Of a stretch of DNA of 64,000 nt, positions 9,482 to 18,847 are shown piece after piece. The notes under the pieces are model-generated. The model saw nothing but the letters and a program-made list of their open reading frames with translations. It searched no databases and was not told the DNA's origin. The translations under genes were made by a program, and so were the position numbers. Numbering within the stretch: position 1 is the first letter of the stretch; each line of letters begins with the position of its first letter. This stretch comes from Bacteroidota bacterium (GTDB lineage Bacteria > Bacteroidota > Bacteroidia > Chitinophagales > Chitinophagaceae), in assembly GCA_016706595.1 (NCBI GenBank), contig JADJJH010000001.1, positions 806,001 to 870,000 of the forward strand, given 5' to 3'.

Positions 9482-10705
9482 TTATTTCCAATCTTTAATA
9501 ACGAGTGAAGAGTTAGTGCCTCCAAACCCAAATGAATTCGACAAATATACATTAAATTTTTTCTCAATCGTTTGTGTCACAATATTTAGCTTAGCACTAT
9601 CGTCATCCGGATTTTCAAAATTGAGATTGGGTGCGATAAATCCATTTTTCATCATTAAGGTTGAGTACACCACTTCACTAGCACCTGCCATCCAACATTC
9701 ATGACCGGTCATGCCTTTTGTTGAACTTACATAGGGCATGTCTTTTCCAAAAACTTCGAAAATGGCTTTGGCTTCACTGGCATCTCCAGCAGGCGTTGAA
9801 GTTGCATGTGCATTTAAATAGCCAATCTCGGAGGCATTTATTCCGGCATCGCGAAGTGCCATTTGTAAAGATCTAGCAGGTCCATCTACACTCGGATTTG
9901 AAATATGTGCCCCATTGCTGGAAAATCCATAACCGATAACCTCAGCTAAAATATTGGCGCCTCTTTGTTGCGCACTTTCTAAGCTTTCTAAAATAACCGT
10001 AGCAGCACCACCACTTGGCACCAAACCATCCCGATCACGATCAAATGGTCGCGATGCTTTTTGTGGTTCATCTTCCCGAATGGAAAATGCACCTAAGGCG
10101 TCAAAATTCGGCATCGAGTAGATATTGGTTTCTTGTCCGCCCCCACAAACAATCATATTTTGCATGCCTTGCTTGATAAACATATATCCCAAACCAATTG
10201 AATGTGAACCACTTGCACAGGCTGCACTCAAGGTAAGATTCAACCCTCTTAATTTAAAAATAGTCGATAAGTTCATGTTGATGGTTGAATTCAAAACTTG
10301 AAATACAGATGCAGAACCCACCAAAGTCGTATCCTTTTTTTCACGAATTTTATCGATACCCTGAATAACGGCTTCGGCACAACTATCGTTTCCAAAAATA
10401 ATACCTACCTCATTTTGTTCGAAATAGGCTTCATCGATACCTGCTACTTTCATGGCTTCTTTGGTTGACATAAATGCATACTCTGCATGTTCAGGCATCA
10501 TAATTCGTGCCCTCCGATCGAGCAAACCTTTTAATTCAGGCTTAGGTACAAAGCCGGTAAGTGCGCTTCGATAACCAAACTCCTTACGTTCAGGAGCATA
10601 AATAATACCGCTTTTTCCGGTATATAGCGATTGCTTTACCTCATCTAAGCTTGTCCCGATACATGAATAAATACCTAATCCGGTAATCACTACCCTTTTT
10701 TCCAT
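9482..10705 (-). CDS. Beta-ketoacyl-ACP synthase (KAS I/II family)
   Basis: This 407-residue condensing enzyme retains the full catalytic triad: Cys163 (AACASGSHS), His300 (NAHATSTPAGD) and His335 (TGHECWMAG). The C-terminus carries the glycine-rich NSFGFGGTNSSLV segment. It should catalyse decarboxylative condensation of malonyl-ACP with an acyl primer. It is the first gene of the KS-ACP-acyltransferase operon. The unusual HECWMAGASE sequence (instead of HxLGAAG) matches the FabF-like enzymes of aryl-polyene or related lipid pathways as I know them; this assignment is an inference. Confidence 0.88.
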   Translation of the reverse strand: MEKRVVITGLGIYSCIGTSLDEVKQSLYTGKSGIIYAPERKEFGYRSALTGFVPKPELKGLLDRRARIMMPEHAEYAFMSTKEAMKVAGIDEAYFEQNEVGIIFGNDSCAEAVIQGIDKIREKKDTTLVGSASVFQVLNSTINMNLSTIFKLRGLNLTLSAACASGSHSIGLGYMFIKQGMQNMIVCGGGQETNIYSMPNFDALGAFSIREDEPQKASRPFDRDRDGLVPSGGAATVILESLESAQQRGANILAEVIGYGFSSNGAHISNPSVDGPARSLQMALRDAGINASEIGYLNAHATSTPAGDASEAKAIFEVFGKDMPYVSSTKGMTGHECWMAGASEVVYSTLMMKNGFIAPNLNFENPDDDSAKLNIVTQTIEKKFNVYLSNSFGFGGTNSSLVIKDWK

Positions 10706-11246
10706 AACTAGGCGTAATATAATACCGATTTCAGAATTTGAAAATTGTAAATAAAAAAAATATTGCTATAAGGGTTAATAACTAAAAGTTTAGCTAGTTG
10801 AATTGGGTAATTAATTTGGGTGGCACACACGCTTTCACTGCTACTCCTCTCCCGCCGAGGCGTCGGGATGCGGGGTATCCGTTCAATCGTTGCCACAATT
10901 TCATCGCGATATTTCAACGATATTCCTATGAAAACTCCATTTGTTTCTTCTTTATGCGGTAAAAATAAGTAAGCAGTATTTAGTAGGCAGTTAGCAGTAA
11001 AATACATAATTCGTTTCAATATAAAAGTACCAAAGGTACCAAACCCCGGACTCTTTAAGCATCATGCCTCTGCTTCTCTCTTCTCTGAGGTAAAAAGACT
11101 CACGCCTCGATGTTAAAAGTTCTTGCTTTCAGTTTGGTGATGGATCACGAATTGTAATTCATTCTACATTCTCACTTCAACTCCCTAAATGCGCTTATAA
11201 CGCTAATTATTTCGGTTTAAAATTTGTTGCCGCATATTTCAAAACT
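10706..11246. other. Intergenic region, 541 bp, with a GGGTGGCA repeat
   Basis: This region lies between the divergent ketosynthase and glycosyltransferase genes. It contains repeat copy B (10818-10897). A 103-codon open frame on the minus strand overlaps that repeat, has low-complexity composition and is not supported as a gene. Nothing else is recognised before the -7 box at 11247. Confidence 0.5.
10818..10897 (+). repeat. Dispersed GGGTGGCA intergenic repeat, copy B
   Basis: It starts GGGTGGCACACACGCTTTC, has CTGCTACTCC, then a CGGGGTATCCGTTCAATCG segment, and ends GTTGCCAC. The GTGGCA/TGCCAC ends are complementary. A short internal hairpin (CCCGCCGAGGCGTCGGG) can form. It is the same family as the copies at 1620-1747 and 40354-40490. 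Confidence 0.55.
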
Positions 11247-11254
11247 TAGCTTTG
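11247..11254 (+). promoter_or_regulatory. -7 box TAGCTTTG six bases before the start codon
   Basis: TAGCTTTG matches the Bacteroidota -7 consensus TAnnTTTG exactly. TTG triplets 17 and 20 bp upstream can serve as the -33 element. The ATG of the glycosyltransferase begins only six bases after the box, so transcription would start at or next to the ATG. The mRNA may be leaderless. Confidence 0.6.
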
Positions 11255-11260
11255 CCACGG

Positions 11261-12394
11261 ATGAGGATAGCAATTAATACCCGTTTTTTACTAAAGGGCA
11301 AATTAGAAGGCATAGGCTGGTTTACCAATGAAATCGTGAAACGTATGGTCATCAATCATCCCGAACATGAATTTATTTTTTTATTCGACCGGCCCTATGA
11401 TCCTCAATTCATTTTTGCCGATAATGTAATACCTGTGGTGATTCCGCCTCCAGCCCGCCACCCTATTTTATGGTTTATTTGGTTCGAATGGTCGGTAAAG
11501 CGTGCACTTATCAAATACAAAGCCGATCTCTTTATTTCAACCGATGGGTTCCTTTCATTATCAAGCAAAATACCACAAATAGTGGTTGTGCATGATTTGG
11601 CATTTGAACATTTCCCCGAGCATTTGCCATTTAAGTTCAGGTATTACTTAAAAAAATTTACGCCCAAATTTGTAAAAAAAGCTAGTCATACCATTACCGT
11701 TTCAAGCTATTCAAAGCAAGATATTATCGACCGATATCACGCAAACCCTAATGATATTAGCATTGTTTATAATGGCGCCCATGCGTTGTATCGACCATTG
11801 AGTTACGACGAAAAGCAGCTTATTAAAAATAAGTATGCCGATGGGGCCGAATATTTTGTTTTTGCCGGCGCTTTACATCCACGTAAAAATGTGGTTCGTT
11901 TGCTACAAGCATTTGAAATTTTTAAGCGAAAGCAGAGAAGTAATATGAAGATTTTAATTATTGGAAGATATGCGTGGAATGCGGAAGAGATAAAACATTG
12001 TATTGAAAATCATGCGTTTAAAAATGATGTTTTGCATTACAATTATATGGAAGTTGGCGAATTGAGCAAAGTAATTGGTGCCGCCTATGCCCTTACTTTT
12101 GTCTCTTTATTTGAAGGATTTGGCATTCCAATACTCGAAGCGATACAATGCGGCATACCATCCATAGTTTCAAATACTTCATCTATGCCCGAAGTTGCCG
12201 GTGAAACAGCCTTAATGATAGATCCGGAAAATGTTGAGGAAATTGCCAATGCGATGTCAACTCTATATAAAGATGAAAATTTACGAACCAGCTTAATACA
12301 TCACACAAAAACCCAATTACTTAAATTTAATTGGGATAAAAGTGCACTGGACTTTTATGCGATTGTTGAAAAATTTTTAAAACAAAGGCATTAA
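11261..12394 (+). CDS. Glycosyltransferase family 4 (GT-B fold)
   Basis: This 377-residue protein is a GT4-type glycosyltransferase. It has an N-terminal Rossmann half (MRIAINTRFLLKGKLEGIGWF; VVHDLAFEHFPEHLP) and a C-terminal half with FAGALHPRKNVVRLLQAF, SLFEGFGIPILEAIQCGIPSIVSNTSSMPEVAGETALMIDP; the EGFGIPILEA run holds the E(x7)E-type donor-binding motif. The ATG at 11261 was chosen over a TTG nine bases upstream because homologues begin MRIA and because the promoter box sits right in front. The sugar donor and acceptor are unknown. It is monocistronic with no other glycan genes nearby. Confidence 0.9.
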   Translation: MRIAINTRFLLKGKLEGIGWFTNEIVKRMVINHPEHEFIFLFDRPYDPQFIFADNVIPVVIPPPARHPILWFIWFEWSVKRALIKYKADLFISTDGFLSLSSKIPQIVVVHDLAFEHFPEHLPFKFRYYLKKFTPKFVKKASHTITVSSYSKQDIIDRYHANPNDISIVYNGAHALYRPLSYDEKQLIKNKYADGAEYFVFAGALHPRKNVVRLLQAFEIFKRKQRSNMKILIIGRYAWNAEEIKHCIENHAFKNDVLHYNYMEVGELSKVIGAAYALTFVSLFEGFGIPILEAIQCGIPSIVSNTSSMPEVAGETALMIDPENVEEIANAMSTLYKDENLRTSLIHHTKTQLLKFNWDKSALDFYAIVEKFLKQRH

Positions 12395-12412
12395 GCCAAG
12401 TCGCATTCATAT

Positions 12413-12586
12413 AAGACCGTTGCAAAAATCAATTGGCAAAAAAGTTCGAGGCTTTCAAGAAATTTTAGACAAAAGTTATCTGATTGATAATGAATGGATA
12501 TCCCGAAAGCATTCGGGACTGAGTAACGAAGAAATTTGAAGCCAATTGATTTTATGTTACTTTAGTTTGGGTTTTGCAACGGTCTT
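12413..12586. repeat. Inverted-repeat element with 15-bp perfect ends
   Basis: The left end AAGACCGTTGCAAAA (12413-12427) is the exact reverse complement of the right end TTTTGCAACGGTCTT (12572-12586). A second, inner pair also matches exactly: AAAATCAATTGGC (12425-12437) and GCCAATTGATTTT (12541-12553). The middle contains a TCCCGAA-AGCA-TTCGGGA hairpin. No transposase frame is present and no clear target duplication was seen. It looks like a small MITE-like or REP-like unit. The right end overlaps the scpA promoter region. Confidence 0.7.
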
Positions 12587-12590
12587 CATT

Positions 12591-12598
12591 TACATTTG
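12591..12598 (+). promoter_or_regulatory. -7 box TACATTTG for scpA
   Basis: It is an exact match to TAnnTTTG, 17 bp before the scpA ATG. A TTTG at 12566-12569, 21 bp upstream, is a plausible -33 element. That TTTG lies inside the inverted-repeat element at 12413-12586. Confidence 0.55.
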
Positions 12599-12615
12599 AC
12601 ATTCGAAAAATACCC

Positions 12616-13401
12616 ATGGCTGCAAATCAAGTATCATATAATATAAAAATCGACCACTTTGAAGGGCCATTTGATTTATTACTTTTTTTTATTGAACGAG
12701 ATGAAATCGATATTCAAAACATTCCTATCTTTTCAATTACCGAAGAGTTTTTAAGTTATATCAAGCATCTTGAAGAACTAAACATTGAATTAGCTAGCGA
12801 GTTTATTTTATTTGCCTCTACCCTTATTCGAATTAAAGCAAAGATGCTGATTCCAAGAAAAGAAATTGATGAGTTCGGACAAGAAATAGATCCACGTAAA
12901 GAGCTCATTGATAAAATACTAGAGTACAAACGTTTTAAAGAAGCTTCTGAATCTATGAAAGAAATGGAAGCCGAACGTATGTTACAATTTGCACGTGGTA
13001 ATGCAACTACAGACCTACACAATGTTGGAGAAATTATGAGTGAAGGCACCGAAATTCAATCGGTAACGATATTTAAACTTTTCCAGAGTTATGAAAAGGT
13101 AATGAAGAAAATGCAAGACAGGTTAGCCAAACCTCAACACGTAGTTGTAAAGTATAATTATACCATGGAAGGTCAACGAACTTTTTTACTTGAATGGGCC
13201 GAACGAGAAGGTAAAATTGCATTCGAACGCATATTCCAATCATGTGAAACGCGTATCCATGCCATCTTTAACTTTTTAGGCATATTAGAACTCACTCAAC
13301 AGAAGTATCTCAGCATTTTAGTTGGTGAAGGTCGCAATAATTTTATACTAGAATGGAATGCCGATCGTGTTGAAGATGAAGTGAATATTTTGAATAGTTA
13401 A
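12616..13401 (+). CDS. scpA: Segregation and condensation protein A (ScpA)
   Basis: This 261-residue kleisin is the non-SMC subunit that bridges the SMC head domains with ScpB in the chromosome condensation complex. The family hallmark is visible at the N-terminus (YNIKIDHFEGPFDLLLFFIERDEIDIQNIPI), followed by ELNIELASEFILFASTLIRIKAKMLIP and an acidic linker. A C-terminal winged-helix region is consistent with the family. I chose the ATG at 12616: an upstream TTG frame would run into the inverted-repeat element and add non-homologous residues. scpB is not adjacent. Confidence 0.93.
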   Translation: MAANQVSYNIKIDHFEGPFDLLLFFIERDEIDIQNIPIFSITEEFLSYIKHLEELNIELASEFILFASTLIRIKAKMLIPRKEIDEFGQEIDPRKELIDKILEYKRFKEASESMKEMEAERMLQFARGNATTDLHNVGEIMSEGTEIQSVTIFKLFQSYEKVMKKMQDRLAKPQHVVVKYNYTMEGQRTFLLEWAEREGKIAFERIFQSCETRIHAIFNFLGILELTQQKYLSILVGEGRNNFILEWNADRVEDEVNILNS

Positions 13402-13575
13402 TTTTTACTTCTTAAACCATTTAGGGCATCCAGAATGCATTTGTTGAATGCATCACTATAATCCAATCTACATTCATGAAGTAATTTGTTTTCCAATGCT
13501 CACTAGATGTATAGAAAATGTATATCAATAGGAGGCCAATTCACCACCCACTAAGTAATTGTGAAAGCTCAACTT

Positions 13576-16500
13576 CTATTCCTTATGATTTAATACAGGA
13601 ATCACCACATCATACTTGTAAGCCTTTTCCATATCGGTTTTATATAATTGAAATTCCGAGGCGCGTATAGTATTCGTTTTTGCTATAAACTTACGAACGA
13701 TATTTAATTTCTTCCCGCTCTGTTTTGTCTCAATCGCAAAATCAAAAAATGAATTACTTACTTTAGCCGGTGCAGGTATTTTAAAAACAGTCATTGAATC
13801 GGGAATAGTTAAATTAACTTCAATAATGGCTTGTCCAATCATAGCGGTGGATTGAAGTAGCGAAAAATCGGTATTTCGAACCGGATTGGCAAAAACAGTT
13901 TCTTCTACAATTTTATTTAAGAAAGGCGGCATTTTATAAATATACAAACCTGCGATATCCATAAACAATGCATCGTTATTGAGTTGATACGAGATGATGA
14001 CCGTATCGTTCCATTTATCACTAGCATTATAAGCGCATGATTCAACCGTACTTTCAGGTATCAAATCAGAAACAATTTTCTTGAGTGTAGTATTGATTTG
14101 CGAACTATCAATTTTATCGAAGGCATCACGTAAAACCGATGAGGTAACGCCACTAATACGAATTTCTCCATTGATTTTTAATTGCTCAGCATTCGACACA
14201 TTGGCTGAAACATAGAAATAATCATTCTTGCCTTCATTAAATAAAGTGGTAATTGTACATTCTTTTTCAGGTTCAATTTCTAAACCATAGCCATACGTAG
14301 AGTAATTAATATTTTGAGCAAATGGAATGGATTTCGAAGTAAGTTCTACAAAGTAAGGTTTACCATCGGCGTATACCCTGGCAATACAATGGTTGAAATG
14401 TATACTTGGATATTGCTTGGTAATGCCCGCTCGTCCATCCATATTTACTAAACACAAATTTGCTTTCATCCCGGCTTCACGGCACATCATCACAAATAAT
14501 GCACTCACATCTTTGCAATCGCCCAATTTATTTTCAATCACTTTTGATGGCAATTGTGGAACATAATTATCTTGCCTAAAACTTTGCGAGCTATAGTTTA
14601 TATGCTTAGCAATCCAATTATAAAATTGTTGTGCTTTACGGTATTCATTTAATCCTGGATTTTTTTTGAGGATATCAGAGACGATGGCTTTCAAACTATC
14701 ATCACTCACTAAGGATGGGGAAGCAATATCATAATACCAATCTGCCACTTCATCCCACTTCTCATAATTTTGCAAAACAATATTTGAATAATTGGTGAGT
14801 CCGTCTTTTGGATACAATTCGGGCTCAACATATAAGGGTTTGTTGACGTTCACTGTATATAAATTAAATTCATTACTCCACGATTTCTTTTCGATTTTGT
14901 ACTTGTGACTTTCGTCAAACAAAACAGGTTCTTGTATAATTGACTTATGAATCAGAAACTCTTCTTTCATTTGAACGATGGGTTCGTTATCAATTTCAGA
15001 TAAGATAGTTTGAAACTTGGTTGAGAGATACTCGTATGAACTTGAAGATTCATTTTCGTATTTCACCGCAATAATATCTCCGATCGATAAATTAGGTAAT
15101 ACCATTGAACCAAAACCCGATTCAGGTAAAACCACTTCTCCATTTTCTTTGAATATCAAAACATCTGAACCAAAACCCGAGAATTCCTTAAACTCAGTAA
15201 TACCGGCTTCGTTCATGATTTTATAATAAAAATAATTTTTACTAGCGCTTAATCCGGGCGCATACACTACCGTAACATTTTTTTTGAATAAGGTTACCCA
15301 ATTCTTTGATTTTAAGTTAGCAGGCACTTCAATTTTATCGACTTTCTCGGCTTGAAAAACTTCTTTGATGGTGAGTGGTAATAAAACTTCAGTCTCCACT
15401 TTTTTACCTGTATTCGTGCGTATTTTTTTAATGATATCATAACTTAAGGGATAGTAAGTCAGTGATTTTTCGAAATACTCCACGGCCTTTTTCTGATTTT
15501 TTTGATCTAACATTAAATCGCCATACTCTTCATATAACGATGAACTATTAGGTTTTTTAAGTAATAAATCTTGGATTACTTTTTCGGCGAGTACATACTT
15601 TTTTGCTGATTTATACATGTTTAATAAGCTTCTACCCTCTTCATCGCTCTTATCGTATTTCATATTACGGAGTTGAATTTCAATCCAGCTGGTAGTATCA
15701 TTTTTATCGAGATAATAATCTTTCATTCTCTCTTCAACAAACGTATTGTATCTACCAGGTAAAATTGATTTTAAATAGGCAATATGTTCCTCTTTTTTAG
15801 TTTGTGCCTGCAACAAGGATGATTTATAAGCGCAGAACATCAACTTATTTTCATAGGTCTTCATCCCTTTTTCAATGAGTACATCGGCTTTATCTAATTC
15901 ATTTTTATCGAGCAAATAATCAATGCGTTCGGCTATTACGGTTATATTATTGGGGTAATATTTATCCAATTTTGCTAAGGTGTTTTCAATTTCTACTTTG
16001 TCATCATCTTCAACAGCATCGCTGTATTTGCTCAGAAGTGTCGAAAAGCATAATTCGCATTTTTGATTAAGATATTCGTCCTTTGTGCCATAATTAATAT
16101 TGGGCTTATTGTTGTAATACAAGTTTGCCAAGTAATAACTTTCTTTATATTTTTCGTATAGAGGAGTGAGTGCTGCCAACGTTTTTTTCTTATCGCCTGT
16201 GCTATTGAGCTCTTCAATACGAAGCATTTGTTCAAGAATATCTTTAGGGTTCAGTTTTAAATAGTCGGTAAAGACTTTTACATTAAAGCTTTCGATATCC
16301 GGATTGGAAATGGCTACTTTACTAAGTACACTTTTTTTATAATCACGTTGTGCTAATTGAGGTAATATGCTATTCATTGGTTTATCATTTTCATCGCGCA
16401 TATATACTTGAAAATTAGAACCATACTCGTTGGTCTTTCCTAATTGAAAAAGTAAACGATTGCTGCCTTTGTTTAATTTTACTTTGATATGATAAGGCAA

Positions 16501-17334
16501 TGATCCGATATTGGTTATATTTTTTCGATTTACATATACTAATTCATCATTTACCCAACAATGTATATCCATGCCACAAACTATCGTAAGTTTAATTTCT
16601 TTATCTGCATCGCTGTTTACAAAAGTTTGTGCAAAGCTTTTAATAGCATTCGAATGCGAGGCCTCAATAAATTCATTCATATAAATGGATGAAGCATCTA
16701 CATGAGAAATGAGTGGAAACCAATGGAGTGGCGCATTCCATTTACCTCTAAATTCATGAGTTTTATCAGCATGCTGCACTGTAGTTTCATGATTATTAAA
16801 GCCATAAGCATCATTATAATCAAACGGACCGAGAAACTCCCATTCAGCAATGTAACCTCTAGCTTTATTGAAGGCAAAAACCGAATCTACTTTATCATCC
16901 ATTTCAAAAAGTCGTCGGTGTAAATTATCTAAACAATAATTTACATCAGGATGGATACTGGTTTTGCTTTCAAAAATTTCTTTCACGGTTTTTGCATAAG
17001 CCGGATAATTATAAAAATTACAATCGCCCCAAAAGGTGTATGCATAAGCATCCGGCTCTGAAAGATACTTTAATCCTTCAACATAGTACTTCACTTTGTC
17101 ATCACTATTTTGATTGAGTTTATGAATAATAGCTAGCGCAATATTTGCTTTGCCACGCTCGGCATTTTTAGTATCGCCGGCAATTTTCATGAGTTTAGTC
17201 TCGGCATCGGACATCCTGTTTTCTAAAAAAAGTTGTAAAGCATCATTTACGGATTGTGCTCTTAACTGTGAATTGAAGCCAGTTAATAATAATAATAATG
17301 AAATAAATTTAAATAATAGGTTTGTTACTCGCAT
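13576..17334 (-). CDS. Large exported DUF3857/transglutaminase-domain protein
   Basis: This 1252-residue protein has a signal peptide after the ATG at 17334 (MRVTNLLFKFISLLLLLTGFNSQLRAQ). The N-terminal half carries helical TPR-like repeats (for example SLYEEYGDLMLDQKNQKKAVEYFEKSLTYYP). The second half has a DUF3857 domain followed by a transglutaminase-like core with the Cys motif NKLGDCKDVSALFVMMCREAG and the His motif SIHFNHCIARVY. Such proteins are widespread in Bacteroidota and have no settled function; peptide or cell-surface cross-linking has been suggested for the fold. It stands alone, flanked by repeat-bearing spacers. Confidence 0.85.
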   Translation of the reverse strand: MRVTNLLFKFISLLLLLTGFNSQLRAQSVNDALQLFLENRMSDAETKLMKIAGDTKNAERGKANIALAIIHKLNQNSDDKVKYYVEGLKYLSEPDAYAYTFWGDCNFYNYPAYAKTVKEIFESKTSIHPDVNYCLDNLHRRLFEMDDKVDSVFAFNKARGYIAEWEFLGPFDYNDAYGFNNHETTVQHADKTHEFRGKWNAPLHWFPLISHVDASSIYMNEFIEASHSNAIKSFAQTFVNSDADKEIKLTIVCGMDIHCWVNDELVYVNRKNITNIGSLPYHIKVKLNKGSNRLLFQLGKTNEYGSNFQVYMRDENDKPMNSILPQLAQRDYKKSVLSKVAISNPDIESFNVKVFTDYLKLNPKDILEQMLRIEELNSTGDKKKTLAALTPLYEKYKESYYLANLYYNNKPNINYGTKDEYLNQKCELCFSTLLSKYSDAVEDDDKVEIENTLAKLDKYYPNNITVIAERIDYLLDKNELDKADVLIEKGMKTYENKLMFCAYKSSLLQAQTKKEEHIAYLKSILPGRYNTFVEERMKDYYLDKNDTTSWIEIQLRNMKYDKSDEEGRSLLNMYKSAKKYVLAEKVIQDLLLKKPNSSSLYEEYGDLMLDQKNQKKAVEYFEKSLTYYPLSYDIIKKIRTNTGKKVETEVLLPLTIKEVFQAEKVDKIEVPANLKSKNWVTLFKKNVTVVYAPGLSASKNYFYYKIMNEAGITEFKEFSGFGSDVLIFKENGEVVLPESGFGSMVLPNLSIGDIIAVKYENESSSSYEYLSTKFQTILSEIDNEPIVQMKEEFLIHKSIIQEPVLFDESHKYKIEKKSWSNEFNLYTVNVNKPLYVEPELYPKDGLTNYSNIVLQNYEKWDEVADWYYDIASPSLVSDDSLKAIVSDILKKNPGLNEYRKAQQFYNWIAKHINYSSQSFRQDNYVPQLPSKVIENKLGDCKDVSALFVMMCREAGMKANLCLVNMDGRAGITKQYPSIHFNHCIARVYADGKPYFVELTSKSIPFAQNINYSTYGYGLEIEPEKECTITTLFNEGKNDYFYVSANVSNAEQLKINGEIRISGVTSSVLRDAFDKIDSSQINTTLKKIVSDLIPESTVESCAYNASDKWNDTVIISYQLNNDALFMDIAGLYIYKMPPFLNKIVEETVFANPVRNTDFSLLQSTAMIGQAIIEVNLTIPDSMTVFKIPAPAKVSNSFFDFAIETKQSGKKLNIVRKFIAKTNTIRASEFQLYKTDMEKAYKYDVVIPVLNHKE

Positions 17335-17712
17335 ATGTCTGAATATAACGCTAAAGTATTCCAATTGTTTTAAAATGAAAGAAACAGATATGAATAGGCT
17401 ATAATAAGCGTCTAATAGTATAATTCTTAAATGTTTTTTCTAAAGAAAATATAATGAGCATAAATAAATAAATTTTCTTTACTAAATATCCTTTAAACCC
17501 AAATTATGCTATAGGCTTTAGCGAAGGCGAAGCATATTGCGCTAGTTGGGGTTACCCCGATTTAGGAAGTGTTATCATTCCGCCCAAACGGAATTGAATT
17601 AAAATTCATTCATCGATTTCGCATTTCTCATGCGGAATTAGAGTTAAAAAGAATAGAAAATCATAATGAGACCCCATACTTCTCCGATTCAGGTTAAACT
17701 GATTGATTCATC
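17335..17712. other. Intergenic region before the potassium module
   Basis: This spacer separates the divergent DUF3857 gene and the KdpD-type kinase gene. It holds the second copy of the AACCCA-type inverted repeat (17495-17555). No gene is supported. The regulatory signals for the kinase begin at 17713. Confidence 0.5.
17495..17555. repeat. Short inverted-repeat element, AACCCAC type, copy 2
   Basis: It begins AACCCAAATTATGCTATAGG and ends AGTTGGGGTT, giving weakly paired ends. It matches the element at 1531-1592 in motif order and length. Confidence 0.45.
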
Positions 17713-17729
17713 TTTATAAAATCTTTACG
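17713..17729 (+). promoter_or_regulatory. Putative KdpE operator upstream of the kinase gene
   Basis: The sequence TTTATAAAATCTTTACG has the form TTTATA-N5-TTTACG. As I recall it, the E. coli KdpE box is TTTATA-CTTTT-TTTACA, which has the same half-sites and the same 5-bp spacing. It ends 10 bp before the -7 box TACTTTTG, which is where an activator would replace a poor -33 element. A nearly identical site (16 of 17 bases) lies in front of kup at 19538. Confidence 0.65.
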
Positions 17730-17739
17730 CCGCAGTAGC

Positions 17740-17747
17740 TACTTTTG
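17740..17747 (+). promoter_or_regulatory. -7 box TACTTTTG of the kinase gene
   Basis: It is an exact match to TAnnTTTG, 20 bp before the TTG start codon. No good TTTG -33 element is present. The operator at 17713-17729 occupies that position instead, which suggests activator-dependent transcription. Confidence 0.55.
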
Positions 17748-17767
17748 CTTTCAAAAATGCTAGTCAA

Positions 17768-18847
17768 TTGAATTTATATAATACACGAAAATATAGCTTA
17801 ATTCATCAGTACTTGATCAGTATCGTAGTTGTATTATTGGTTTCAATGGGTTGTTATTATAGCTCGCATGTAATTGGCTATAAAACGGTAGCCTTATTTC
17901 TGCTCGTTACCGTTTCAATTATAGCCATGTTGTTTGATATATTGCCGGTTTTAAGTGCAGCCCTATTAAGTGCATTAATCTGGAATTTCTTTTTCATTCC
18001 ACCCATTTTTACATTTCATATCAACAATACAGAGGATTTGTTGATGTTTTTATTGTATTTTTTAATTGCCTTAGTAAATGCAGTACTCACTTTCAAAATT
18101 CGTAAAGAAGAAATGAAAGCAAGAGATAAAGTAGAAAAAGAGAATACAATAAAACTTTACAATACTTTGCTTAATTCTCTTTCTCATGAATTACGAACGC
18201 CAATTTCTACAATTATTGGTGCAATTGATACATTAAAAGAAAACAAAGAGAAAATTTCATTATCAAATCAAAATGAACTGTTTAATCAAATTGATATAGC
18301 AAGCATTCGTCTCAATCGCCAAGTTGAGAACTTACTGAATATGAGTCGTCTAGAAACAGGCATGTTGAAGTTAAATCTAGATTGGTGCGATGTCAATGAA
18401 TTGATAAATTCAACCATTCAAAAACTTGATCAATTGTATCAGCAAACCATAGTTTTCGAACCAGATGAAAGTATGCCTCTTATTAAACTCGATCGGGGTT
18501 TGATGGTACAAGTGCTACAGAATATTTTATATAATGCGATCAACTATACTCCCGAAAATTCAAGGATAAAAATTGTAGCCAAACTTCAATCTAATTCATG
18601 CATAATTACTATAAGCGATAATGGTAAAGGGTTTCCAGAGCATGAAATACCACTTGCTTTTGATAAATTTTATCGTTTACCTCATACCAAAACAGGCGGT
18701 AGCGGCTTAGGGCTATCAATTGTAAAAGGATTTATTGAAGCGCATTATGGAACGATAAAATTAGAAAACAACCTACATGGCGGTGCACTATTTACGATCT
18801 CAATTCCGGCTGAAACTTCATACCTAAACAATTTAAAAAATGAATAA
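17768..18847 (+). CDS. KdpD-type sensor histidine kinase lacking the N-terminal KdpD domain
   Basis: This 359-residue kinase has four closely packed membrane helices (about residues 13-31, 40-57, 59-77 and 89-110) matching the DUF4118 region of KdpD. It continues with a HisKA domain (phospho-acceptor His140 in LNSLSHELRTP) and an ATPase domain (NILYNAINYTP, ISDNGKGFP, GGSGLGLSIVKGF). Full-length KdpD also has an N-terminal KdpD domain and a USP domain; both are absent here and neither is encoded next door. The start is TTG; no ATG in frame precedes the first helix. The last eight bases overlap the response regulator gene. It is probably a sensor of potassium or osmotic state. Confidence 0.87.
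   Translation: MNLYNTRKYSLIHQYLISIVVVLLVSMGCYYSSHVIGYKTVALFLLVTVSIIAMLFDILPVLSAALLSALIWNFFFIPPIFTFHINNTEDLLMFLLYFLIALVNAVLTFKIRKEEMKARDKVEKENTIKLYNTLLNSLSHELRTPISTIIGAIDTLKENKEKISLSNQNELFNQIDIASIRLNRQVENLLNMSRLETGMLKLNLDWCDVNELINSTIQKLDQLYQQTIVFEPDESMPLIKLDRGLMVQVLQNILYNAINYTPENSRIKIVAKLQSNSCIITISDNGKGFPEHEIPLAFDKFYRLPHTKTGGSGLGLSIVKGFIEAHYGTIKLENNLHGGALFTISIPAETSYLNNLKNE

Noticed and set aside
10708..11019. Open frame of 103 codons on the minus strand
   Set aside because: It runs across repeat copy B, has no family resemblance, and no promoter or start context supports it.
17768..18847. Complete KdpD
   Set aside because: The N-terminal KdpD and USP domains are absent, and no frame upstream encodes them, so the gene symbol kdpD was not used.
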